Positions 26,562-35,525 of a DNA stretch of 64,000 nucleotides are shown here, in pieces. How positions within the stretch are numbered: the stretch's first letter is position 1; each line of letters begins with the position of its first letter. This DNA comes from Paraburkholderia phytofirmans OLGA172 (lineage in GTDB: Bacteria > Pseudomonadota > Gammaproteobacteria > Burkholderiales > Burkholderiaceae), in NCBI RefSeq assembly GCF_001634365.1, contig NZ_CP014578.1, positions 3,410,001 to 3,474,000 of the forward strand. Direction: 5' to 3'. The notes under the pieces are model-generated. The model was not told the DNA's origin. It ran no database searches and was given only the letters and a program-made list of their open reading frames with translations. Position numbers and translations under genes: made by a program.

Positions 26562-27362
26562 TCACCAGGCCGCGATCACCGCCCCACCGAATTTGCTCTC
26601 GACGAACTGCTTCACTTCCGGCGAATGATACGCCGCGACCAGTTTCGCCACCCACGGCTTGTTTTTGTCAGCTTCGCGGATTGCGATGATGTTCACGTAG
26701 GGGCCCTTCGGGTCTTCGATCGCGATGGCGTCCTGCCTGGGCTTCAGACCCGCTTCCATCGCAAAGTTCGTATTGATCGCGGCGGCGTCCACGTCGTTCA
26801 GCGAACGCGGAATTTGCGCGGCGTCGAGTTCGACTATCTTCAGCTTCTTCGGGTTGTCGACGATGTCGAGCGGCGTCGCCCTGAGACCTGCGTCCGCGCG
26901 CAGCTTCAGCAGACCCTGCTTTTGCAGCAACAGGAGTGCCCGGCCGCCATTGGTCGGATCGTTCGGCACCGCGATCTTCGCGCCCGGCTGCAATTCAGCC
27001 AGCGTCTTCACTTTCTTCGAGTAGAGGCCCATCGGGTACGTGACCGTATCGGCAACGCGGATCAGCTGGTAGCCGCGGTCCTTCACCTGGGCCTGCAAGT
27101 ACGGGTCGTGCTGGTAGCTGTTCGCGTCCAGGTCGCCGCCGGCGAGCGCCGCGTTCGGCTGGACGTAGTCGGAAAACTCAACGATCTTGATGTTCAGGCC
27201 GTTCCTTGCCGCGACCGTCTTCACGACTTCCATGATCTGCGCGTGCGGGCCGCCGGTGACGCCGACCTTGATCGCGTCTTCGGCACGAGCCGCCGTGGCG
27301 GCAGCGAACAGCGACGCGGCGCCAAGCGTGGCGGCCAGCTTGAGAATGAAACGACGTTGCAT
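26562..27362 (-). CDS. metQ: Methionine ABC transporter substrate-binding protein
   Basis: This 266-residue NlpA/MetQ protein starts MQRRFILKLAATLG; the 33 codons upstream run through a repeat and are excluded. The signal peptide ends in ATAARAED with no cysteine, so unlike E. coli MetQ it is not a lipoprotein and should be soluble in the periplasm. Landmarks are KVGVTGGPHAQIMEVV, DANSYQHDPYLQAQ, YPMGLYSKK and IAVPNDPTNGGRALLLL. It is the last gene of metNIQ; a 193-bp gap with a dispersed repeat separates it from metI. Confidence 0.96.
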   Translation of the reverse strand: MQRRFILKLAATLGAASLFAAATAARAEDAIKVGVTGGPHAQIMEVVKTVAARNGLNIKIVEFSDYVQPNAALAGGDLDANSYQHDPYLQAQVKDRGYQLIRVADTVTYPMGLYSKKVKTLAELQPGAKIAVPNDPTNGGRALLLLQKQGLLKLRADAGLRATPLDIVDNPKKLKIVELDAAQIPRSLNDVDAAAINTNFAMEAGLKPRQDAIAIEDPKGPYVNIIAIREADKNKPWVAKLVAAYHSPEVKQFVESKFGGAVIAAW

Positions 27363-27420
27363 GATGGACCTTTTCCGAATCTGGCAATTCTGTTGAGCGT
27401 GCCCCAAAACCTGTCGCTTC

Positions 27421-27500
27421 GCGCCCGCCTCCCCGAGGAGGCGATCCCCCAATCCCCCCAAGGGGCGGGGGACTTCCTTCGGAGCGGGGGCCTCCCTGCG
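27421..27500. repeat. GC-rich dispersed repeat in the metI-metQ spacer
   Basis: The spacer holds a C/G-rich block with short inverted elements (CCTCCCCGAGGAGG; GCGGAGCGG). Read on the minus strand, its core GAAGGAAGTCCC...CCTTGGGGGGATTGG closely resembles 63727-63757 inside fdsA. It is a dispersed Burkholderia-type intergenic element rather than a gene. Confidence 0.7.
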
Positions 27501-27555
27501 GAGCGGAAAACTTGCGGCGCGCGGCGTTTTCTCGAAAGGCTCCGATAGCCTCTGT

Positions 27556-28209
27556 TTATTTATGGCTCAAACGACGCACGAGCCAATCCCCGAATGACTG
27601 CACCAGTTGCACGAAGACGATCAGGATCACCACGACCGTCACCATCACTTCCGGCAGGAAACGCTGATACCCGTAACGAATGCCCAGATCGCCGAGCCCG
27701 CCACCGCCGATCGCACCGGCCATCGCTGAATACCCGACCAGCGACACGAAGGTAATCGTCAACCCGGCGACCACGCCCGGCAGCGATTCCGGCAACAGCA
27801 CCTTGAAGACGATCTGACTAGTGGTCGCGCCCATGGCCTGCGCCGCTTCGATCAGACCGCGATCGACTTCGCGCAAAGCTGTCTCAACCAGACGCGCGAT
27901 AAACGGCGCTGCGGCGATCGTCAGCGGCACCACGGCCGCAGCCGTGCCGATCGACGAACCCACTACGAGGCGTGTGAACGGAATCACTGCGACCAGCAAA
28001 ATGATGAACGGCGTCGAGCGCACCGCGTTGACGATTCCCCCTATCACGCGATTCACCGCGATATTCTGCAGCACGCCCTGACGGTCGGTCAGATACAGCA
28101 GCACGCCGAGCGGCAGGCCGACCGCTGCGCCGACCAGTCCGGAGATGCCCACCATCACGAGCGTTTCCCAGAACGACTGGACGAACATATCGAACATTTC
28201 ACTCAACAT
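27556..28209 (-). CDS. metI: Methionine ABC transporter permease
   Basis: This 217-residue inner-membrane protein starts [17 protein letters not shown] and has five or so hydrophobic segments. The EAA loop for coupling to MetN is [20 protein letters not shown]. It overlaps the end of metN by 11 bp, so translation is coupled. The longer upstream frame inside metN is excluded. Confidence 0.97.
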   Translation of the reverse strand: MLSEMFDMFVQSFWETLVMVGISGLVGAAVGLPLGVLLYLTDRQGVLQNIAVNRVIGGIVNAVRSTPFIILLVAVIPFTRLVVGSSIGTAAAVVPLTIAAAPFIARLVETALREVDRGLIEAAQAMGATTSQIVFKVLLPESLPGVVAGLTITFVSLVGYSAMAGAIGGGGLGDLGIRYGYQRFLPEVMVTVVVILIVFVQLVQSFGDWLVRRLSHK

Positions 28210-29233
28210 ACGACAGCTCCTCGACCACCACACCCTGTTCGCGCAGATACGTCAGCGCCTCTGCCACCTTTGCCGGTTCGCCGCCCGCCAACACCGCGAG
28301 CGAGCCGAACGCCTGCCCCTGGATCTCGTCGATCTGGCCGTGCAGGATGTTGAAGTCGAGTTCGTAGCGGCGAATCGTTTCCGACAGGATCGGCTGATCG
28401 ACACCCGACCCGGTGAACGCGAGGCGCAGCAAATGTCCGCTGCCGGTCTTCAGGCGTTCGGCCACGCGCGCCTTCATCGCGGGCGGCAGTTCCTGCGCGA
28501 TCACGTCGCCGATCAGCGCGCGCGTGACTTCGTGATGCGGTTGCAGGAACACGTCGATGACCTTGCCCTGTTCGACCACACGGCCCGCGTCCAGCACCGC
28601 GACGCGGTCGCAGACCTGCTTGATCACGTCCATCTGGTGCGTAATCAGTACGATCGTCAGGTTAAGTTCGCGATTGATACGCTTGAGCAGTTCGAGGATC
28701 GCGCGCGTGGTTTCGGGATCGAGCGCCGAAGTCGCTTCGTCGGAGAGCAGCACCTTCGGCTTGCTCGCCAACGCACGCGCGATGCCGACGCGCTGCTTCT
28801 GCCCGCCGCTGATCTGCGCCGGATAACGATCCTTCTGCGCCGACAGGCCGACCAGTTCGAGTAGCGGCAGCACGTTCGCCTCGATCTCGTCGCGCTTCAT
28901 GCCGGCGAGTTCGAGCGGCAAGGCCACGTTCTCGTACACCGTGCGCGACGACAGCAGGTTGAAGTGCTGGAAAATCATGCCGATTTCGCGACGCGCCTCG
29001 CGCAATTGCGCGGCGGGCAGCGTCGTCAGATCGCGGCCGTTGACGACGATGTTGCCTTCGCTCGGGCGCGTCAGCAGGTTAAGGGTGCGCACGAGCGTAC
29101 TCTTGCCCGCGCCGCTGCGGCCAATGATGCCGAACACCTCACCCGCCGGAATCGACAGATTGACGTTGTGCAACGCCTCGACCCAGCCCCGGGGCCCGGC
29201 GAACCGCTGAGAAATATTGCGTATTTCGATCAT
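28199..29233 (-). CDS. metN: Methionine ABC transporter ATP-binding protein
   Basis: This 344-residue ATPase has Walker A GRSGAGKS (38-45), the signature [15 protein letters not shown], Walker [16 protein letters not shown] and the switch histidine in LITHQMD. The C-terminal NIL domain (about 265-344) binds methionine and inhibits transport. The start [11 protein letters not shown] is family-typical; 17 upstream codons are excluded. It is the first gene of metNIQ and is preceded by a structured leader. Confidence 0.97.
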   Translation of the reverse strand: MIEIRNISQRFAGPRGWVEALHNVNLSIPAGEVFGIIGRSGAGKSTLVRTLNLLTRPSEGNIVVNGRDLTTLPAAQLREARREIGMIFQHFNLLSSRTVYENVALPLELAGMKRDEIEANVLPLLELVGLSAQKDRYPAQISGGQKQRVGIARALASKPKVLLSDEATSALDPETTRAILELLKRINRELNLTIVLITHQMDVIKQVCDRVAVLDAGRVVEQGKVIDVFLQPHHEVTRALIGDVIAQELPPAMKARVAERLKTGSGHLLRLAFTGSGVDQPILSETIRRYELDFNILHGQIDEIQGQAFGSLAVLAGGEPAKVAEALTYLREQGVVVEELSYVE

Positions 29234-29238
29234 GGAAA

Positions 29239-29296
29239 AACGAAACGGCGGAGTTCGCCAACGAGCGTTGTGCGCTCCTGACAAGCGGCCGCCGTT
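29239..29296 (-). promoter_or_regulatory. Structured leader / possible attenuator before metN
   Basis: On the minus strand the arms AACGGCGG (29296-29289) and CCGCCGTT (29251-29244) form an outer stem, with an inner hairpin GAGCG/CGCTC (29277-29263). The outer stem is followed by TCGTTTTTC just before the metN start codon. This resembles an intrinsic terminator placed in the leader. No known SAM riboswitch pattern was recognised. Confidence 0.45.
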
Positions 29297-29478
29297 GCTT
29301 TTATTAGGATTTGAGCGCGCAATTCTACCGCAGCACCGTCATTCTCTTTAATAATCAATTACGATCTTTTCATAACCACAGGGCATTAGAGGCCGGCCCG
29401 GCGCGAGATGCTCGCGCGTGCGCACCCGCTGCGACTATGATCGGGCAAATCAGAATCGGGACCAGTTCAGGACAAACG

Positions 29479-30387
29479 GTGGCTAAGGAAACAACTCGAC
29501 CAGGCAATGTGCGTCCCGCAGCAGCCGCCCGGAAAGGCGGCGCGGCGCGGCGCTCGACGGTCATGACGAGCGACGGCATCGACCTGCCGTTGTACCGCTG
29601 GCCCGCCACGACACCATTGCGCGGCACCGTCGCGCTGGTGCACGGGCTAGCGGAGCACGCGGGGCGTTACGCGGCGCTGGCGGATCGGCTGAATCCGGCC
29701 GGCATTGAACTCGTCGCCATCGACTTGCGCGGACATGGGCATGCGCCGGGCAAACGCGTGTGGGTGAAGCGCTTCGACGAGTATCTGCTCGATGCTCAGG
29801 CCTTGCTCGATGAAGCGGCGACCAGTTGCGCACCACTGTTCCTGATGGGCCATAGCATGGGCGGCGCGGTCGCGGCGCTGTACGCGATCGAACGGCTCGC
29901 GGCAAGCGAGCGCCGGCTCAGCGGCCTGATCCTGTCGAGCCCCGCGCTCGCGCCGGGCCGTGATGTGCCGCGCTGGATGCTAAAGGTGAGCCAGGTGATC
30001 AGCCGCTTCTGGCCGACCTTCCCGGCGATGAAAATCGACGCGGCTTTGCTGTCGCGGCTTCAGCCCGTGGTGAACGCCAATCGTAACGATCCGCTGGTTC
30101 ATCACGGCGCGATTCCGGCGCGTACGGGCGCGGAGTTGTTGCTGGCGATGGCGCGCATCGAACGCGGCCGTGCGGAACTACGCGTGCCGCTGCTGGTGTA
30201 TCACGGCACCGCCGACAAGCTGACCGAACCCGAAGGCAGCCGCGATTTCGGCGCGCACGCGGGCTCGCCGGACAAAACGCTCACGATGCACGAAGACAGC
30301 TATCACGAGACGATGAACGATCTCGACCGGGATCGGGTGATTGGCGCGCTGATCGACTGGATCGAGAAGCGGCTGCCCCAAGCGTGA
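29479..30387 (+). CDS. Alpha/beta hydrolase, monoacylglycerol-lipase-like
   Basis: This is a serine hydrolase of about 302 residues of the lysophospholipase/monoglyceride lipase type. The oxyanion segment is VHGLAEHAGRY, the nucleophile elbow GHSMGG (Ser126) and the C-terminal YHGTADKLTEPEGSRDF supplies the Asp, with His in MHEDSYHETMND. The start is uncertain: GTG 29479 has CAGGAC 7 bases upstream and is preferred; ATG 29437 is an alternative. It probably splits monoacylglycerols or lysolipids; the exact substrate is unknown. Confidence 0.87.
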   Translation: MAKETTRPGNVRPAAAARKGGAARRSTVMTSDGIDLPLYRWPATTPLRGTVALVHGLAEHAGRYAALADRLNPAGIELVAIDLRGHGHAPGKRVWVKRFDEYLLDAQALLDEAATSCAPLFLMGHSMGGAVAALYAIERLAASERRLSGLILSSPALAPGRDVPRWMLKVSQVISRFWPTFPAMKIDAALLSRLQPVVNANRNDPLVHHGAIPARTGAELLLAMARIERGRAELRVPLLVYHGTADKLTEPEGSRDFGAHAGSPDKTLTMHEDSYHETMNDLDRDRVIGALIDWIEKRLPQA

Positions 30388-30468
30388 GCACTTGACGGCA
30401 TGGCGGAGCCTCGGACCTCCGCCGACCTGAGTGCCGGACCCGGCCCCGCCAGGAACGGCCCAACCCGG

Positions 30469-31269
30469 CTAGCGCTTCCAGTCGGGTGGTCGCTTGTCGA
30501 TAAACGCCTGCACGCCTTCGAGCGCCGAGTCATCCATCATGTTGCAGGCCATGGCCTGGCCGGCTAGCTGATACGCCGCTTCGATGCCCATTTCGAGCTG
30601 GCGATAGAAAAGGCCTTTGCCGGCGCTCACCGCTTCGACGGGTTTCGCGCAGATGCTTTTCGCGAGCCGCGCGACCTCTGAATCGAGCGCATCTGCCGGA
30701 ACCACACGATTCACGAGGCCTTGCTGCTTCGCCTGCGCGGCGTCGATGAAATCGCCGGTGAGCAGCATTTCAAGCGCCGCCTTACGCGACAGATTGCGCG
30801 ACAGCGGCACCGAAGGTGTAGCGCAGAAAAGCCCCAGATTGACACCCGAGACGGCAAAGCGCGCAGTATCGGCAGCGACTGCCAGATCGCACATTGCGAC
30901 CAACTGGCAGCCGGCTGCAGTGGCGATGCCGTGCACGCGCGCAATCACCGGTTGCGGCAAGCGCTGGATCGTCAGCATCAGCTTCGTGCAGCGCGCGAAC
31001 AAGGCCTGGTAATAAGCCAGCGACGGCGCCGCTCGCATTTCCTTCAGATCGTGCCCCGCGCAGAACGCGCGGCCGGCGCCGGCGATCACCACCACCCGCG
31101 CGTTGGACGCTGCCAGCGCCGTTAGCGTCGACTGCAACGCGTCGAGCAGGGCTTCGGAGAGCGCGTTAAAGGCGTCGGGCCGGTTCATCGTCAATCGGAC
31201 GACGCCCGGCACGCCGTACGCGTCGTGTTCGATTTCGACCAGCGGAGCACTGCGCACCTCGGCATTCAT
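30469..31269 (-). CDS. Enoyl-CoA hydratase/isomerase family protein, ECHDC3-like
   Basis: This 266-residue crotonase-fold protein starts MNAEVRSAPLVEIEHD. The oxyanion-hole segment RAFCAGHDLKEM is present, but GCQL (Gln122) replaces the usual GCEL catalytic glutamate of enoyl-CoA hydratase. The GIATAAGCQLVAMCDLAVA segment resembles the ECHDC3 subgroup, so hydratase activity is doubtful and another acyl-CoA reaction, or binding only, is possible. It is followed by a convergent lipase gene; a weak GGCGGAG/CTCCGCC hairpin lies between them. Confidence 0.88.
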   Translation of the reverse strand: MNAEVRSAPLVEIEHDAYGVPGVVRLTMNRPDAFNALSEALLDALQSTLTALAASNARVVVIAGAGRAFCAGHDLKEMRAAPSLAYYQALFARCTKLMLTIQRLPQPVIARVHGIATAAGCQLVAMCDLAVAADTARFAVSGVNLGLFCATPSVPLSRNLSRKAALEMLLTGDFIDAAQAKQQGLVNRVVPADALDSEVARLAKSICAKPVEAVSAGKGLFYRQLEMGIEAAYQLAGQAMACNMMDDSALEGVQAFIDKRPPDWKR

Positions 31270-31332
31270 AGCTCGCTCCTCGTTGAATTCATGCGGTTCG
31301 CGACGCTCGCGCAACGCCTGCGGCGTGGCCGC

Positions 31333-32256
31333 TTAGATCCCGGCCAGCGAGCGCACGTGCGCGACCACGCTGCGCCCGAGCGCCGACAGGTTGTACCCGC
31401 CTTCGAGACAGCTGACGATCCGCCCACGCGCATAGCGCTTCGCGATCTCGCGCATCTGGTCGGTGATCCAGGCGTAGTCGTCTTCGACGAGACCCATGTT
31501 GCCGAGATCGTCTTCGCGATGCGCATCGAAGCCGGCCGAGATGAAGATCATCTCCGGCTTGAAATCATGCAGGCGCGGCAGCCACATCATGTCGACCGCC
31601 TCGCGTACCGCCGTGCCTTTCGAGCGCGCCGGCATCGGCACGTTGCACATGTTGGGCGCCTGATTGTCGGCGCCGGTGAACGGATAGAACGGATGCTGGA
31701 AGATGCTGCACATCAGCACCCGCGAATCGCCCGAAAAGGCCGCTTCGGTGCCGTTGCCGTGATGAACGTCGAAATCGACGATCGCGACGCGCTGCATGCC
31801 GTGTACCTCGAGTGCATGACGCGCGGCGATCGCGACGTTGTTGAAGAAGCAGAAGCCCATCGCGCGCGCCGGCTCCGCATGGTGGCCAGGCGGGCGCACG
31901 CTGCAGAACGCGTTCTCATAGCGGCCTTCGATCACGGCGTCGGTCGCGGCCACCGCGGCGCCGGCTGCGCGCAACGCGGCCTGCAAAGTGTGCGGGTTCA
32001 TCGACGTGTCGGGATCGATTTCGGCGAGCCCCTCCGTGGGTGACCGGCTGCGGATGTAATCGACGTGGGCTTGCGTATGCACGCGCAACAGCGCGGCTTC
32101 ATCGGCGAGCGGCGGCGATTCGCGCTCGATCAGCGAGTCGATGCGGCTCGCGATCAATTGATCTTCGATTGCCTGCAGGCGCGCCGGGCATTCGGGATGC
32201 CATTGCCCCATATCGTGCAGCAAACAATCGGCGTGGGAATAAAAGCCAGTTGCCAT
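31333..32256 (-). CDS. Histone deacetylase-family amidohydrolase
   Basis: This 307-residue zinc enzyme of the arginase/deacetylase fold has RPPGHHAEPARAMGFCFFNN (catalytic His pair), the zinc ligands in VDFDVHHGNGTE and ISAGFDAHREDDLG, and SCLEGGYNLSALG near the end. Bacterial members include acetylpolyamine amidohydrolase and acetoin-utilisation proteins. The substrate is unknown. It lies 63 bp upstream of the crotonase gene on the same strand and may be co-transcribed. Confidence 0.93.
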   Translation of the reverse strand: MATGFYSHADCLLHDMGQWHPECPARLQAIEDQLIASRIDSLIERESPPLADEAALLRVHTQAHVDYIRSRSPTEGLAEIDPDTSMNPHTLQAALRAAGAAVAATDAVIEGRYENAFCSVRPPGHHAEPARAMGFCFFNNVAIAARHALEVHGMQRVAIVDFDVHHGNGTEAAFSGDSRVLMCSIFQHPFYPFTGADNQAPNMCNVPMPARSKGTAVREAVDMMWLPRLHDFKPEMIFISAGFDAHREDDLGNMGLVEDDYAWITDQMREIAKRYARGRIVSCLEGGYNLSALGRSVVAHVRSLAGI

Positions 32257-32457
32257 GATTCTCGTCCGCGGCGCGGCGCTTTCAAAGCGCGCGCGGCGTG
32301 TCTCCGTCCAGGGGCGCGCACACTGGGCGCACCAACATTTGCCAAGTTACCACACCATGCGACTGCGACGCGCCGGGCACAGTTTTGCGGAAGGCGTCGG
32401 GTATACTGCCCCGATCCGTTTTCCCCTGTCTCTTTCGCACTGCGCCCCTAGCTCACT

Positions 32458-33684
32458 ATGACCGTCAAGCTTGCTCTGTCTGCACGAAACCGGCTACGCA
32501 TGAAGACCGTGGCCGCCGCACTGTCCGTCGCATCGTGCATGTTCATGGCAACCAGTCCGGCGATCGCGCAAAGCGCCGCGAAAAAACCGCTGCTGCTCGC
32601 GCAAAGCCAACCGCAACCGGCGGTGCCGCAAGGGCAAACCTTCGAAGAAGAGATCATTCCGCAGCGCTATGCGAACAATCCGAACGTGGACGCGTTCATC
32701 AGCGACATGTCGGCGCGCTATGACTTCGACGAAGCCGCATTGCATGCCCTCTTCGCGCGCGTGAGCTATTCGGCTACCGCAGTCAAGCTCGTCACGCCGT
32801 CACCTTCGCCGACGATCAAGAACTGGCGCGTGTATCAGTCGCGCTTTCTCGACCAGGTGCGCATCAACGCCGGCGTGAGTTTCTGGCGCGCCAACCAGGC
32901 CACGCTGCAACGCGCCTATGAAGAGTTCGGCGTGCCGCCGGAAGTGATCGTCGGCATCATTGGCGTGGAGACGATCTACGGACGCTTCATGGGCAACTTC
33001 CGTGTGCTCGACGCGCTGACCACGCTCAGCTTCGACTACCCGAATACCGCCAATCGCGCGGATCGCCAGGCGACCTTCCGCAAGAATCTTGAAGACTACC
33101 TGGTGTGGACACGCGATTCGCAAATCGACCCGACCACCGTGCTCGGCTCCTACACCGGCGCGATCGGGATTCCCCAGTTCCTGCCGAGCAGCATCGTGCA
33201 ATACGCGGTGAGCTACGACGGTAACAAGCAGATCGATCTGCGCACGAGCGAGGCGGATGCGATCGGCAGCGTGGCGAATTATCTGCGCCAGAATGGCTGG
33301 GAAAACGGCCGGCCCGTGGTGTGGAAGATCGGCATGGACGCCGGCAGCCTGGGCGTGGCGCAAGCGGCCGCCGACGGTAAGCCGGAGCCGCATTGGCCGC
33401 TGGACCAATTGCTCCGGGCCGGGCTGCTGCTGGACGAGCCGGGCGTCGATATCGCGTCGGAGGCCGCCACGTCGGTGACGGTGGTGGATCTGCCGTCGCC
33501 GGGCCGTGGTACGGAGTACATGCTGGGCTTGAAGAACTTCTATGTGCTGACGCGCTATAACCGCAGTTTCTTCTACGCACTGGCGGTTTATCAATTGGGC
33601 CAGCGGGTCAAAGCGCAGATGGTGGCGAGCGACGCGGCGAACGCCAGCAGCAATGCGGCGGCGCCAGGCGCGGCTTCGCAATAA
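32458..33684 (+). CDS. mltB: Lytic murein transglycosylase B
   Basis: This 408-residue protein has a signal sequence (about 14-38, ending AIAQS) without a lipobox at the cleavage site. The slt2 domain has the catalytic glutamate Glu171 in GIIGVETIYGRFMGNF, then DALTTLSFDYP, LGSYTGAIGIPQFLPSS and GSVANYLRQNGWENG. It cleaves peptidoglycan glycan strands with formation of 1,6-anhydro ends. A possible internal start at residue 15 (MKTVAAAL) would give a more conventional signal peptide. It is divergent from the deacetylase gene. Confidence 0.95.
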   Translation: MTVKLALSARNRLRMKTVAAALSVASCMFMATSPAIAQSAAKKPLLLAQSQPQPAVPQGQTFEEEIIPQRYANNPNVDAFISDMSARYDFDEAALHALFARVSYSATAVKLVTPSPSPTIKNWRVYQSRFLDQVRINAGVSFWRANQATLQRAYEEFGVPPEVIVGIIGVETIYGRFMGNFRVLDALTTLSFDYPNTANRADRQATFRKNLEDYLVWTRDSQIDPTTVLGSYTGAIGIPQFLPSSIVQYAVSYDGNKQIDLRTSEADAIGSVANYLRQNGWENGRPVVWKIGMDAGSLGVAQAAADGKPEPHWPLDQLLRAGLLLDEPGVDIASEAATSVTVVDLPSPGRGTEYMLGLKNFYVLTRYNRSFFYALAVYQLGQRVKAQMVASDAANASSNAAAPGAASQ

Positions 33685-33754
33685 GCTGAGCGGCGGGCGT
33701 CAGACACTCCGTTGCCAGACACTCACCGCGTCACGAACGGGTAGCATGCGACAC

Positions 33755-33786
33755 AAAAAAGCGCCGGGTCGACCGGCGCTTTTTTA
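33755..33786. terminator. Bidirectional terminator between mltB and cysM
   Basis: The stem AGCGCCGG (33760-33767)/CCGGCGCT (33773-33780) has flanking A- and T-runs and serves both convergent genes. Confidence 0.9.
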
Positions 33787-33830
33787 TTGGCCACCCAAGA
33801 TTGAGGGCCGCTCAACTCGCCGAAGCGCAA

Positions 33831-34733
33831 TCAAGCCGGGAATACACCCGTCGACAGATACCGGTCGCCCCGATCGCAGACGATAAATACGATCGTCGCG
33901 TTCTCGACCTGACGCGCGACGCGCAGCGCCACCTCACAGGCCCCGCCCGACGAGATGCCGGCGAAGATCCCTTCGACCGAGGCCATGCGCCGCGCCATTG
34001 CTTCGGCCGCGGCCTGGCTCACGTTCTCGACGCGGTCCACGCGGCTACGATCGAAAATCTTCGGCAAATAGGCTTCCGGCCATTTGCGGATGCCCGGAAT
34101 GCGCGAACCCTCTTCCGGCTGCGCGCCGATGATCTCGATCGCCTGATTCTGTTCCTTCAGATAGGTGGACACGCCCATGATCGTGCCGGTTGTACCCATC
34201 GACGAGACGAAGTGCGTGATGCGCCCTTCGGTGTCGCGCCAGATTTCCGGACCGGTGCCTTCGACGTGGGCGGCCGGATTGTCCGGATTCGCGAACTGGT
34301 CGAGGATGATGCCCTTGCCTTCGCGCTGCATCTGTTCGGCCAGATCGCGCGCGTATTCCATGCCGCCCGTCACCGGCGTCAGCACGATCTGCGCGCCATA
34401 GGCCGCCATGCTCTGACGGCGCTCCACCGACAGGTCCTCTGGCATGATCAGCACCATCTTGTAGCCGCGGATCGCCGCCGCCATCGCCAACGCGATACCC
34501 GTGTTGCCGCTGGTCGATTCGATCAGCGTGTCGCCCGGCTTGATACGCCCGCGTGCTTCCGCTTTCTTGATCATCGCCAGCGCCGGGCGGTCCTTCACCG
34601 AACCCGCGGGATTGTTGCCCTCGAGCTTCGCAAGGATCACGTTATTGCGGCTGCGGATCTCGTCGTCAGGGAGCCGGACGAGTTGCACGAGCGGCGTATT
34701 GCCGATCGTATCTTCAATCGTTTTGTAAGCCAT
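33831..34733 (-). CDS. cysM: Cysteine synthase B
   Basis: This 300-residue PLP enzyme makes cysteine from O-acetylserine and sulfide or thiosulfate. The PLP lysine is Lys47 in NPAGSVKDRPA, the phosphate-binding loop is ESTSGNTGIALA, and GTTGTIMGVSTYLKE and SRIPGIRKWPEAYLP with its short insertion are CysM-type. A long open frame upstream is not coding. A TAGAAT -10 element lies about 45 bp before the start. Confidence 0.96.
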   Translation of the reverse strand: MAYKTIEDTIGNTPLVQLVRLPDDEIRSRNNVILAKLEGNNPAGSVKDRPALAMIKKAEARGRIKPGDTLIESTSGNTGIALAMAAAIRGYKMVLIMPEDLSVERRQSMAAYGAQIVLTPVTGGMEYARDLAEQMQREGKGIILDQFANPDNPAAHVEGTGPEIWRDTEGRITHFVSSMGTTGTIMGVSTYLKEQNQAIEIIGAQPEEGSRIPGIRKWPEAYLPKIFDRSRVDRVENVSQAAAEAMARRMASVEGIFAGISSGGACEVALRVARQVENATIVFIVCDRGDRYLSTGVFPA

Positions 34734-35046
34734 GTCGGTTCTGGTGCTGTCGGTGCGCGGAGTCTTTAATCTATCGATTCTAAACCACCGTGCGCGCGGT
34801 TGCCGTGCGGCCCTTCTGTCCGCATGGATGCAGCGATGCCAGGTGGCTAAGTGCATAGCGCTCATCGGGCCCGCAAATACAGCGCAAATAACCACGCAAA
34901 AAGCCCGCGGCTGAGAACCGCGGGAGCCAGTCATCTGCATGACAGCTGAAGGAGTGTTCTTACCCACTCCGACCATGAAGGGGAACGACGGTAACGGACC
35001 AGGCGCGCGAGACGTGACCCGCCTCGCGCGCACGGCCCGCGTCAGG
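34734..35046 (-). other. cysM-comEA spacer
   Basis: This 313-bp spacer contains the cysM promoter (TAGAAT on the minus strand at 34782-34777) and the comEA terminator at 34898-34924. The stretch 34925-35046 next to comEA is the 3' untranslated region; nothing gene-like was seen in it. Confidence 0.6.
34898..34924 (-). terminator. Intrinsic terminator after comEA
   Basis: The stem CCCGCGG (34904-34910)/CCGCGGG (34918-34924) is followed on the minus strand by CTTTTTG. It lies 120 bp beyond the comEA stop. Confidence 0.8.
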
Positions 35047-35448
35047 CTATTTCTTCACCGCCACAGTGGCGTTGCTCTTTGGGGTAGTGGCCGCGTTGCT
35101 CGAGTTGGCCGGATTGGCGCCATTGCCCGCAGCGGCCGCGCCTTTGGTCTGTGCAGACGCCGCAGCCTGCGGGTTAGCAGCCGCGCCAGCCGGACCGACA
35201 GCGAGACCCTCCGCCTGCAGGCGCTCGACGGTATGCCCGCCCATGCCTTTGACGCGCTTGCCGAGATCGGCCGGGTCCTTGAATGGACCATGCGCTGCAC
35301 GCTCTTCGAGAATGGCTTTCGCTTTGGCAGGGCCGATGCCCTTGATGCCGCGCAGCGCGTCCTCATTAGCCGTGTTGACGTCGACCGCCGCATAGGCGTG
35401 GCCGAAAGCGGCCAGCATGGCCGCGGTAACCAGCATTTTTCGAAACAT
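35047..35448 (-). CDS. ComEA-like helix-hairpin-helix DNA-binding protein
   Basis: This 133-residue protein starts MFRKMLVTAAMLAAFGHAYA, a signal peptide, with GGGAG 9 bases before the ATG. Residues about 22-80 form two helix-hairpin-helix motifs (VNTANEDALRGIKGIGPAKA and DLGKRVKGMGGHTVERL). The C-terminal third is a low-complexity Ala/Asn/Thr tail ending in lysines. ComEA proteins bind transforming DNA in the periplasm. The leader holds an 8-bp inverted repeat CCGGTTGG/CCAACCGG (35469-35493). Confidence 0.88.
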   Translation of the reverse strand: MFRKMLVTAAMLAAFGHAYAAVDVNTANEDALRGIKGIGPAKAKAILEERAAHGPFKDPADLGKRVKGMGGHTVERLQAEGLAVGPAGAAANPQAAASAQTKGAAAAGNGANPANSSNAATTPKSNATVAVKK

Positions 35449-35525
35449 ATGGAATCTCCCTCGTACAACCGGTTGGCGACCATCACCAACCGGGAGATTC
35501 CAGTTTAAAGAGGTATCCGAAAGAT

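Noticed and set aside
30388..30468. GGCGGAG/CTCCGCC hairpin as a terminator between the lipase and crotonase genes
   Set aside because: The stem is short and has no T-run on either side.
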